64,000 nucleotides of DNA from DASUPK01 sp963774305 (GTDB lineage Bacteria; Actinomycetota; Thermoleophilia; Solirubrobacterales; 70-9): assembly GCA_963774305.1 (NCBI GenBank), contig CAVZEM010000005.1, positions 253,164 through 317,163 of the forward strand, written 5' to 3'. Below the pieces are notes generated by a model. It was not told the origin of the DNA. It searched no databases and saw only the letters and a program-made list of their open reading frames with translations. A program made the translations under genes and the position numbers. Every line of letters starts with the position of its first letter. Positions within the stretch are counted from its first letter, which is position 1. Shown here piece after piece: positions 34,979-42,173 of the stretch.

Positions 34979-35659
34979 ATGTGGCGCGTGAGGCACCTGA
35001 TCGTCCTCGCCGCGGCAGTGAGCGCGGGGACCGTGCTCTCGGCCTGCGGCGGCGACAGCTCGCCGGAGACCCCGATCGTGGTCCCGACCCAAACGTCTTC
35101 GCAGGCGGCGACCGGTAAGTCCGACTTCATCGCTCGGGCCGACTCGATCTGCTCGGAGGCGAACTCCTCGATCGAGCAGTTCGCCGCGTCCGGGCAGGGG
35201 GAGAGCGAGGCCGCTCAGATCGCCCAGCTGCGCCAGGGCGTGATCGATGACATCAAGCAGCTCAACCCGCCCAGCGACACCAACCTGGACGCCTTCCTGA
35301 AGGCGATGTCCGACGAGGTCTCGGCCGGCCAGAAGATCGGCCTGGCGGTCCAGCGCGGGGAGGATCCGACGCAGTTCGAGAGCGAGCTCGACAACGCCAA
35401 GACCCAGGCCGAGACGGCTGCCTCCGCCTACGGGTTCAAGGAGTGCGGCTCGGCGATCAACGCGTCGAGCTCGACCTCCAGCTCGAGCAGCAGCTCCAGC
35501 TCCAGCAGCGGCGGCACCATCACCCCGAGCGCCCCCAGCTCCTCGAGTGGCACGTCGGGCGGCACCTCCGGCGGCTCAGGGACGAGCGGCAGCAGCGGCA
35601 CCTCGGGCTCGTCGGGCACCAGCGGATCCAGCGGATCCGGCGGCATCGGGCCAGGCTAG
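34979..35659 (+). CDS. Lipoprotein with Ser/Gly-rich tail
   Basis: The 226-residue protein has a signal peptide ending in the lipobox VLSAC (Cys about residue 23). A helical domain with paired Cys follows (FIARADSICSEANSSIEQFA ... YGFKECGSAI); this is a common actinobacterial extracellular module of unknown role. The last 75 residues are a low-complexity Ser, then Gly-Thr-Ser, tract (GTSGSSGTSG repeats) that probably spans the cell wall. ATG 34979 lies 35 bases after the HNH gene. Confidence 0.8.
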   Translation: MWRVRHLIVLAAAVSAGTVLSACGGDSSPETPIVVPTQTSSQAATGKSDFIARADSICSEANSSIEQFAASGQGESEAAQIAQLRQGVIDDIKQLNPPSDTNLDAFLKAMSDEVSAGQKIGLAVQRGEDPTQFESELDNAKTQAETAASAYGFKECGSAINASSSTSSSSSSSSSSSGGTITPSAPSSSSGTSGGTSGGSGTSGSSGTSGSSGTSGSSGSGGIGPG

Positions 35660-35665
35660 CGGCCA

Positions 35666-35700
35666 CCAGGCCGCTCGCTACAGGAGCGGAGGGCGAAGCC
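35666..35700 (+). repeat. 35-bp stem-loop repeat, copy 2
   Basis: This is the second copy of the element at 29965-29999. It has CCAGG, the same CCGCTC/GAGCGG stem, a different 7-base loop (GCTACAG) and AGGGCGAAGCC, again a few bases after a stop codon. It lies between convergent genes and could also act as the 3' end of the ABC exporter operon. Confidence 0.7.
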
Positions 35701-35706
35701 GGACAG

Positions 35707-37602
35707 CTACGCGACTGAGGCCAAATCCGCCCAGGTCCCGTAAAGCTCGGCGTAGCGGCCGCCGGCCGCGATCAGCTCGTCGTGCGTCCCGCTCTCGCTG
35801 ATCCGACCGTTCTCCAGCACGGCGATCCGGTCGGCGCCGCGAATGGTCGAGAGCCGGTGCGCGATCACGATTGCGGTACGTCCCTTGAGCAGCCGCTCGA
35901 GTCCGAGCTCGATCGTCCGCTCGGTCCGCACGTCGACGTTGGACGTCGCCTCGTCGAGGATCAGGATTCGCGGCTCGGCCAGCAGCGCCCGTGCGAAGGC
36001 GATCAGCTGGCGCTGCCCCGCTGATAGCGACACGCCGCGCTCGCCCACCTCGGTATCGAAGCCGTTCGGCATCCGCCGGATGAACTCGCCCGCGCCGATC
36101 GCGTCGGCGGCGGCCTCGATCTCCTCGTCGGACGCGTCGGGTCGCCCGAAGGCGATGTTCTCCCGCACCGTGCCCGAGAACAGGAAGCCCTCCTGTGGCA
36201 CGATCCCGAGCTGGCTGCGCAGGCAGGTCGAGCTCAGATCGCGCAGGTCGTTGCCGTCGACCAGCACGGTGCCCCGCTGCGGGTCGTAGAACCGCGAGAC
36301 CAGCTTCGCGAAGGTGGACTTTCCGGCACCGGTCTCTCCGACCAGCGCCAGCGTCTGGCCGGCGGGCACATGGATCGAGACGTCCTCGAGCGCCCAGGAG
36401 CCCTCATCCGCCTCCTCGTCCAGGGTCTCGATCTTCCCGCTCGAGCGCTTCAGGCCGGCGGCTCGGTCGAGCCCGTAGGAGAACCAGACGTGATCCATCT
36501 CGATCTCGCCGCGCAGCGTCCCGGGGTCGAGCGCGTCCGGCTTGTCGACCATGTCCGGCTCGGTGTCGAGCAGGTCGAAGATCTTGTCCAGCGCCGCCAT
36601 CCCCTGCTGGTAGGTCGTGTAGAGGTTGGAGAGCTGCTGGATCGGGTCGAAGAAGGTGGAGAGGTAGCCAACGAACGCAACCACGATCCCGATCTGCGCG
36701 TTCCGGGCGCTCTCGGTCGCAAGATCGAGAGCCTGGTAGCCGCCGTAGAGCAGGATCACCGCGGTGCCGATCGCCGAGAGCAACTCGACGGCCGGGAAGT
36801 ACGAGGCATTCAGGTAGACGGTCTTCAGGTTCGCCTGGCGGTTGAGCTCATTGAGCTCCGCCATCCGGTTCACGTGGCGGCGCTCCTGCGCGAAGCTCCT
36901 CACGACCCGCACGCCGCTGAGCGTCTCCTGGAGGTACGCGGTCACCTCGGCGATGCGCTCACGGGTGATGCGGTAGGCGCTGGCCGCAACGATCCGGAAG
37001 ACCAGGCTTGCGATCGCCAGCAGCGGCAGCGTCAGGAACACCACCAGCGCCAGCTGAACGTCCGCGATCAGCATGATCACCACGACTCCGACCAGGGTCA
37101 GGGTGCTGGAGAACAGGGTGACCACTCCGGTGCTGATCAGCTGGTCGAGAGCATCGACGTCGTTGGTGATCCGCGAAATCAGCACGCCGGGCCGGTTGCG
37201 GGTGAAGAACCCGATCGACATCTGCTGGAGGTGCGTGAAGATCCGGATCCGCAGGTCCTGGAGTGCCCGCTCGCCGACCCAGCCGACGAGGTAGGTCTGT
37301 AGGTAGCTGGTCGCCCACCCGACTAGCGCGGCGCCGAGGAAGGCGGCGATGATCAATACGAGGGCCGTCGAGTCTCCGTCGAGGGACACCTTGATCGCCT
37401 GACCGACGAGGAACGGCGGTGCCAGGGTCGCGCCGGTGGCCAGGATCAGGGCGCCGAGCATCAGCCACACCTGACGCCGGTACGGCCGCAGGAGCGAGAA
37501 CAGCCACTTCACCTTTCGCCAGCGGTTGTCCTCGCCGCGAATCAGCCGCCACAGCGACCGGAAGAGAGCCAAGAAATTTCCTGCTCCGTTCGTCTCGTTC
37601 AC
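35707..37602 (-). CDS. ABC exporter half-transporter, catalytically complete partner
   Basis: The 631-residue protein has a six-helix ABC exporter membrane domain (about residues 40-330) and a nucleotide-binding domain. The latter has GETGAGKST (Walker A), LSAGQRQ (signature, Gly to Ala at the second Gly) and ILILDEATSNVD (Walker B with catalytic Glu), then a His switch in IAHRL. A linker of about 25 extra residues (LKRSSGKIETLDEEADEGS) lies before Walker A. It overlaps the upstream ABC gene by 4 bases; together they make a heterodimeric drug or lipid exporter. Confidence 0.92.
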   Translation of the reverse strand: MNETNGAGNFLALFRSLWRLIRGEDNRWRKVKWLFSLLRPYRRQVWLMLGALILATGATLAPPFLVGQAIKVSLDGDSTALVLIIAAFLGAALVGWATSYLQTYLVGWVGERALQDLRIRIFTHLQQMSIGFFTRNRPGVLISRITNDVDALDQLISTGVVTLFSSTLTLVGVVVIMLIADVQLALVVFLTLPLLAIASLVFRIVAASAYRITRERIAEVTAYLQETLSGVRVVRSFAQERRHVNRMAELNELNRQANLKTVYLNASYFPAVELLSAIGTAVILLYGGYQALDLATESARNAQIGIVVAFVGYLSTFFDPIQQLSNLYTTYQQGMAALDKIFDLLDTEPDMVDKPDALDPGTLRGEIEMDHVWFSYGLDRAAGLKRSSGKIETLDEEADEGSWALEDVSIHVPAGQTLALVGETGAGKSTFAKLVSRFYDPQRGTVLVDGNDLRDLSSTCLRSQLGIVPQEGFLFSGTVRENIAFGRPDASDEEIEAAADAIGAGEFIRRMPNGFDTEVGERGVSLSAGQRQLIAFARALLAEPRILILDEATSNVDVRTERTIELGLERLLKGRTAIVIAHRLSTIRGADRIAVLENGRISESGTHDELIAAGGRYAELYGTWADLASVA

Positions 37603-39368
37603 AGCTTCGCCATCTCCTCGCGCTCCTCGAGGTCGCGCTGCAGGTAGACGGAGTCCTCGAGCCCCTTCTCGGCGATCTCCTCGTAGAGCGAGCAGCGCTC
37701 GAGGAGCTCGTCGTGCGTCCCGCGGTCCACGATCCGGCCGCGGTCGAGCACCACGATCTCGTCGGCCAGCGAGATCGTCGAGAGGCGGTGGGCGACGATG
37801 AACGTGGTGCGCCCCTCCATGGCCTCGCGCAGCCCAACCCTGATCTGGGCCTCGGTCCGCGCGTCCACGGAGGACGTGGCGTCGTCGAGGATCAGGATCC
37901 GGGGCTCCGCCAGCAGCGCCCTCGCGATCGCGACCCGCTGACGCTGCCCGCCTGACAGGGTCAGGCCCCGTTCACCGATCACCGTGTCGTAGCCGTCCGG
38001 AAGCCGCGTGATGAAGTCGTGCGCCTGAGCGCGCTTCGCCGCCGCCTTGATCTGCTCCTGGCTGGCGTCGGGGCGGGCGTAGGCGATGTTGCCGCTGACG
38101 GTGTCCGAGAAAAGGAAGCTGTCGTCGGCGACGAACGCGATCTCGGAGCGCAGCGACGCCAGATCGACGTCCTTGATGTCAGCCCCGTCGATCACCACGC
38201 GGCCCTCGCTGGGGTCATACAGGCGGGCCAGCAGTCCGACCAGGCTCGTCTTGCCGGCGGCGGTCGGCCCAACCAGAGCGACGGTGCGGCCGGGCTCAAC
38301 CTCGAGGTCGATCCCCATCAGCGCCGGCTCGGCGCCGTCGTAGCGCAGGGTCACCCGCTGGAGCGAGACCTGCCCGCGGCCCTCGGGCAGCGGCGGGGCG
38401 CCGGGCGGGCTCTCCATCGACGGCTGCCGGTCGAGGATCTCGAACATCCGGTTGCCCGACGCGACGGCCCGCTGGGCCATGCTCAGAGACATGCCCAGCC
38501 AGCGCACCGGGCCTGAGAGCAGCACGACGTAGGCGTAGAACGCGGTCAGATGCCCGACGCTGGTCTGGCCGTGGATCACCTGCAGCCCACCGACCAGGAG
38601 TACGGCCGCCAGTCCGAGGTTCGGCATGAAGCCCATCAGCGGCGTGTAGAAGGCCTGCAGCCGAGTCGAGACCATGCTCTGCTCGAAGACCCGGTTCACC
38701 GAGTGCGTGAAGCGGCCGAGCACGTGCCGCTCGCGGGCGAAGGCCTTGACGATGCGGATCCCGGAGATGCTCTCCTCGGCGCTCGCTGTCACCTCGCCGA
38801 TCCGCTGCTGGACCTCCTGCTCGGCCGGGCGGTTGCGGCGGCTGTAGCGCGTCGCAGTTGCCACCAGGAACGGCACCGGCGCCAGCGCGAGGAGGGCGAG
38901 CAACGGGTCCAGCACGATCATGAACGCCGCCGCGAAGAGGATGGTCAGCGCGCTCTGGCTCACCCAGATCAGCCCGTAGCCGAGGAAGAAGCGGATCGAC
39001 TGCAGGTCGACGGTCGCGCGCGACATCAGCTGGCCCGTCTGCTGGGTGTCGAAGAAGCCGAGCTCGAGCTTCTGCAGGTGCTCGTAGAAAACCTGGCGGA
39101 GGTCGAACTCGACCGCCAGCGAGACCTTGCCGGCAATCAGCCTCCGTCCCACGGTCAGCAGCAATCTCAGGACGCCCGCCCCAAGCAGTGCCAGGACCAG
39201 CGGCAGGATGTCGTCGCGGCGCTCGTTCTCGATCGCGTTCACGGCACCTCCGATCAGCAGCGGGATCGCCACCGTCATCCCCATCGCCATCCAGGCGAGG
39301 AGCAGCGAGCCGATCAGCTGACGGCGATACGGACGCAGGAAGCCGAGTAGGCGCCGGAACGTGGGCAT
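37599..39368 (-). CDS. ABC exporter half-transporter, degenerate-site partner
   Basis: The 589-residue protein has the same six-helix plus NBD plan. Its NBD has GPTAAGKTS (Walker A), LSGGQRQ (canonical signature) and ILILDDATSSVD, where Asp replaces the catalytic Glu. In known heterodimers (TM287/288 type) this marks the chain with the degenerate ATP site, while the partner at 35707 supplies the catalytic Glu. The pairing of signature and Walker motifs fits one active composite site. ATG 39368 gives the MPTFRRLLGFLRPYRR start. The substrate is unknown. Confidence 0.92.
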   Translation of the reverse strand: MPTFRRLLGFLRPYRRQLIGSLLLAWMAMGMTVAIPLLIGGAVNAIENERRDDILPLVLALLGAGVLRLLLTVGRRLIAGKVSLAVEFDLRQVFYEHLQKLELGFFDTQQTGQLMSRATVDLQSIRFFLGYGLIWVSQSALTILFAAAFMIVLDPLLALLALAPVPFLVATATRYSRRNRPAEQEVQQRIGEVTASAEESISGIRIVKAFARERHVLGRFTHSVNRVFEQSMVSTRLQAFYTPLMGFMPNLGLAAVLLVGGLQVIHGQTSVGHLTAFYAYVVLLSGPVRWLGMSLSMAQRAVASGNRMFEILDRQPSMESPPGAPPLPEGRGQVSLQRVTLRYDGAEPALMGIDLEVEPGRTVALVGPTAAGKTSLVGLLARLYDPSEGRVVIDGADIKDVDLASLRSEIAFVADDSFLFSDTVSGNIAYARPDASQEQIKAAAKRAQAHDFITRLPDGYDTVIGERGLTLSGGQRQRVAIARALLAEPRILILDDATSSVDARTEAQIRVGLREAMEGRTTFIVAHRLSTISLADEIVVLDRGRIVDRGTHDELLERCSLYEEIAEKGLEDSVYLQRDLEEREEMAKL

Positions 39369-39406
39369 ACCCCGACTATACAAAGTGAAGTATTAGTCTC
39401 CCTGGC

Positions 39407-39793
39407 GTGATTCGAGAGTTGATCAGCTGGCCGATCTCGATGGCGCGCGCGGCGATCGAGTTGCCGCGCAGCATGCAGCGCAGCATCGACGAGGCGAACG
39501 ATCTGATGGAGGTCTCGCGCACCCAGCTCGAGGTGATGCGCCGCCAGGCGGACCAGGCGCTGGAGCAGGCGGAGCGGATGAACGAATTGCTGGGCCGCGT
39601 CGTCAGGCTGACGGAGCCGCTAGAGCGCGCCCAGCGCGGCGGCGAGTACGTCGCGGAAGGACTGAAACGGGCGATCTTCGGCGCCGAGCAGGCCGTCGCG
39701 GAGGCGGAGGAAGCAGCCGAGGATGCGAAGGAGGCAGCCGCGGAGGCCGAGAAAGCCGCCAAGGACGCGGAGGACAAAGAAGCGGAGCGGTGA
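39407..39793 (+). CDS. Coiled-coil protein
   Basis: The 128-residue protein begins with an amphipathic helix (IRELISWPISMARAAIEL) that may touch the membrane. A long Ala/Glu/Lys/Arg coiled coil follows, ending in the near-perfect repeat AEEAAEDAKEAAAEAEKAAKD. The start is GTG 39407, divergent from the ABC operon by 38 bases. Its TGA overlaps the GTG start of the next small gene. No named family is recognised, although gas-vesicle- or phasin-like helices look similar. Confidence 0.75.
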   Translation: MIRELISWPISMARAAIELPRSMQRSIDEANDLMEVSRTQLEVMRRQADQALEQAERMNELLGRVVRLTEPLERAQRGGEYVAEGLKRAIFGAEQAVAEAEEAAEDAKEAAAEAEKAAKDAEDKEAER

Positions 39794-39972
39794 GTCGTCC
39801 CGACGCCGGCCTCTGCGAGCGCTGCCGGCATCAACGCCTGATCCGCAACACCCGCGGATCCGAGTTCTCGCTCTGCGAGCGCTCCAGGACGGATCCGGAC
39901 TTCCCGCGTTACCCGCGCCTCCCGGTGACGAGCTGTCGCGGTTTCCAGGCCCGACCCGTGGGTAATGGCTGA
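39790..39972 (+). CDS. Small Cys-rich conserved protein
   Basis: The 60-residue protein reads SRPDAGLCERCRHQRLIRNTRGS, then FSLCERSRTDPDFPRYPRLP and CRGF. This CxxC plus two single Cys pattern is that of a tiny actinobacterial zinc-binding protein of unknown function. The start GTG 39790 overlaps the coiled-coil stop by 4 bases (GTGA), which supports that it is real and co-translated. Confidence 0.72.
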   Translation: MSRPDAGLCERCRHQRLIRNTRGSEFSLCERSRTDPDFPRYPRLPVTSCRGFQARPVGNG

Positions 39973-40010
39973 GAGACCACGGGACTTGCGAGCGATGTCG
40001 ACGGGAGATA

Positions 40011-40430
40011 GTGGAGCGGTGCCTGCGTGAGGACCCGGGCGACCGGTTCACCGACGCCCGGTCACTCGGCGATGCCCTCTCGACGGTGGACGGCGACGGC
40101 GACATGGGAGTGGTCCGCCGGATCCGCTCGCAGGCGCGGCCGACGCGGCGCCTGCCCGCCGCCGGGAAGGCAACGACGAGCTGGCCCGCACCGACCGAGG
40201 TCTCCCGGCGCCGCCGGTCGATCGGAGCCCGCATCGCCGCGGTCGTGGCGGCGCTGGCGATCGTCGCCGCGGGGGTGGTCATCGCCACGGACTCGGGCGG
40301 ATCGGGCTCGCCCACGAAGGCGGAAGGCGCCAAGCCACCCGCCGTACCGGCGACTTCCGTCCCGACCTCGAGCGATCCCGCCGAGCAGGCGCGGAAGCTC
40401 GCGGACTTCTTCCGGGCCCAGGGCCGTTGA
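40011..40430 (+). pseudogene. C-terminal remnant of a Ser/Thr protein kinase (PknB type)
   Basis: The frame opens with VERCLREDPGDRFTDARSLGDAL, the last helix of a eukaryotic-type Ser/Thr kinase domain. A basic juxtamembrane linker (RRIRSQARPTRRLP), one membrane helix (IAAVVAALAIVAAGVVIAT) and a short Pro/Ser external tail follow. All catalytic parts (P loop, HRD, DFG) are absent upstream, where only 38 bases separate it from the Cys-rich gene. It is therefore a kinase gene that lost its 5' part, unless a short GTG-start anchor protein is still made. Confidence 0.72.
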
Positions 40431-40434
40431 GCGC

Positions 40435-40659
40435 TCAGGGAGTCGTCTTCGGAACCGGAGCCGTTGGGGTGGGGGCCGGCTTGGTGGTGGTCGCCGGCGT
40501 CGTGGTCGTGGGCGCGGCGGTGGTGGGCGCGGTGGTCGGCGGATGAACCGCGGGCTCGGGTTTCTCGCCGCAACCGGCCGCGGCCACGGCGGCGAGCGCC
40601 GCCACGACCAGCAGCAGCGGCAGCAACCGCCGCCTTCCCGCCTCAGACCGCGTGATCAC
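40435..40659 (-). CDS. Small Pro/Thr-rich lipoprotein
   Basis: The 74-residue protein has a signal peptide (RRRLLPLLLVVAALAAVAAAGC) with lipobox AAAGC. Nearly all the mature part is a Pro/Thr/Ala low-complexity chain (TTAPTTAAPTTTTPATTTKP). It probably forms an extended wall-spanning tether without a folded domain. It is convergent with the kinase remnant, 4 bases apart. The function is unknown. Confidence 0.65.
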   Translation of the reverse strand: MITRSEAGRRRLLPLLLVVAALAAVAAAGCGEKPEPAVHPPTTAPTTAAPTTTTPATTTKPAPTPTAPVPKTTP

Positions 40660-40783
40660 CGCGGGGACGGTATCGCTTGGGCGTCAATGCGGGTAACCCC
40701 GCGCGCCGGCAGGTGCGAAGTACTGATGACACGCGCTCCCGTTGGCTCGACCATGCTTGGGAACGACTTGGGTGGACGCAACC

Positions 40784-41809
40784 ATGAAGCCGCTCCTCAC
40801 AGCGCGAGAGGGTTCCAGCAAGAGGGCGATGGCGTACAGCGCCGCCGCCATGTACGGCGGCGCCGCGTTCGTCGGCATCGTCGAGGGCGTGCTCCCGGGC
40901 GGCCAGCACTTCTCGCCGGTGCCCAGCCTGATCGCGCTCGCCGTCGTTACCGCACTCATCCTGTGGGGCCGCCGACTGCCGGTGCCCATTCTCGCGGCAC
41001 TGGGTCCGATCGGAGCCGTCTTGATCGGTGTGGCGATCGCAACGACTCACGGGCATGGGGACGGCGCCGCTCTCTACGCGTGGCCCGTGCTCTGGGAGTC
41101 CTACTTCTTCGGTCGCCGCGGAGCGATCATGATCGTCGCCTGGGTCGGCGTCGTCCACGCTCTGGCACTGATCTCCCTGCCGCCCGGGGTCGGCTATGTG
41201 GACCGCTGGCTGGACGTGGTGGTCGCGATGGCCGTGGTCGCCGTTGTCGTCGACCTGCTCTCTGCGCGCAACGAGCGGCTGGTGGACCGGCTTGCCGGGG
41301 AGGCGCGCATCGACGGCCTGACCGGCCTCCTCAACCGCCGCGGGTTCACCGAGGCGGCCGAGGTGGAGCTGTCCCGCGCCCGCCGCAGCGGAGCGCCCCT
41401 CGCCTTCGTCTCGTTCGACATCGACCACTTCAAGGCGATCAATGACGAATTCGGCCACGACACCGGTGACAGAGTGCTATCCCGCCTCGGCCAGATCTTC
41501 CGCGAGCAGACCCGCGACGGGGACCTCGTCGGCCGGATGGGCGGGGACGAGTTCGTCGCCCTGCTGGTCGGCTCAGCCGTCCCGCAGGCGAAGGAATATG
41601 CCAAGCGGATGCGGGCGGCGTTCGCGGCCGAGGTGCCCGGGCTCCCGCGGGCCACGCTGAGCGCCGGCATCACGGTGGCGAAATCTCCCGTGGAGCTCCA
41701 GCCGCACCTCCAGCTCGCCGATGCCGCGCTCTACGCGGCCAAGCGAGCCGGGCGGAACCGGGCCGCGGTCGATACCCGCCTGGCGCCCGAGCTGCTGGTC
41801 AGCGGCTGA
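40784..41809 (+). CDS. GGDEF-domain diguanylate cyclase, membrane-bound
   Basis: The 341-residue protein has about six N-terminal hydrophobic helices (residues 10-165), a short coiled link, and a GGDEF domain beginning DGLTGLLNRRGF. FDIDHFKAINDEFGHDTGDRVL and RMGGDEFVALL follow, the intact catalytic GGDEF. No RxxD inhibitory site precedes GGDEF at the usual spacing. It should make c-di-GMP in response to a membrane signal. ATG 40784 (MKPLLTAREG) was chosen over 40742. Confidence 0.92.
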   Translation: MKPLLTAREGSSKRAMAYSAAAMYGGAAFVGIVEGVLPGGQHFSPVPSLIALAVVTALILWGRRLPVPILAALGPIGAVLIGVAIATTHGHGDGAALYAWPVLWESYFFGRRGAIMIVAWVGVVHALALISLPPGVGYVDRWLDVVVAMAVVAVVVDLLSARNERLVDRLAGEARIDGLTGLLNRRGFTEAAEVELSRARRSGAPLAFVSFDIDHFKAINDEFGHDTGDRVLSRLGQIFREQTRDGDLVGRMGGDEFVALLVGSAVPQAKEYAKRMRAAFAAEVPGLPRATLSAGITVAKSPVELQPHLQLADAALYAAKRAGRNRAAVDTRLAPELLVSG

Positions 41810-41810
41810 C

Positions 41811-42173
41811 TTAGTGGAACTCGACCTCGGCCAGCGGGCTTCGCGCCACCCACTCCTCGAGGTTCCCCGACCCGCGGCCCAGGTCGTCGAGAATGCCGGC
41901 GATCACCTCTCGGCGCTCGGCCTCGTCGGTGATCGCTCGGGCGACGGCGGGAAGGTCGGCCTGCGTGCTGCCCTTCAGGTGGAAGGTGAACTCCGGGTCG
42001 GCAAGCAGGTTCGCATACCAGTCGCGCGTGCCGGGCGACCCGCTCAGAAACGTCCGGCCGTCGTAGCGGTAGCGCCAGATCTCGATCCGCCGCGGCTCGC
42101 CGCTGTTGCGGCCGGTCGTCGTGATGTCGATCGTTCGATCGTTCTCGAGGGCGCGCTGGACGGCCTCGTCCAA
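41811..42173 (-). CDS. DDN-like nitroreductase/quinone reductase (F420 type)
   Basis: The 120-residue protein has ITTTGRNSGEPRRIEIWRYRYDGRTFL and GSPGTRDWYANLLADPEFTFHL, the split-barrel pattern of the deazaflavin-dependent nitroreductase family (DUF385, Mycobacterium Ddn type). It likely binds F420 or a flavin and reduces quinones or nitro compounds. The TTG start at 42173 directly follows the TAG of the MFS pump, so the two genes form one transcript. An F420-dependent protein supports an actinobacterial host. Confidence 0.82.
   Translation of the reverse strand: MDEAVQRALENDRTIDITTTGRNSGEPRRIEIWRYRYDGRTFLSGSPGTRDWYANLLADPEFTFHLKGSTQADLPAVARAITDEAERREVIAGILDDLGRGSGNLEEWVARSPLAEVEFH

Noticed and set aside
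35460..35645. Ser/Gly trinucleotide repetition as a possible noncoding satellite
   Set aside because: It is in frame within the lipoprotein gene and encodes a Ser, then Gly-Thr-Ser, tail typical of wall-spanning linkers.
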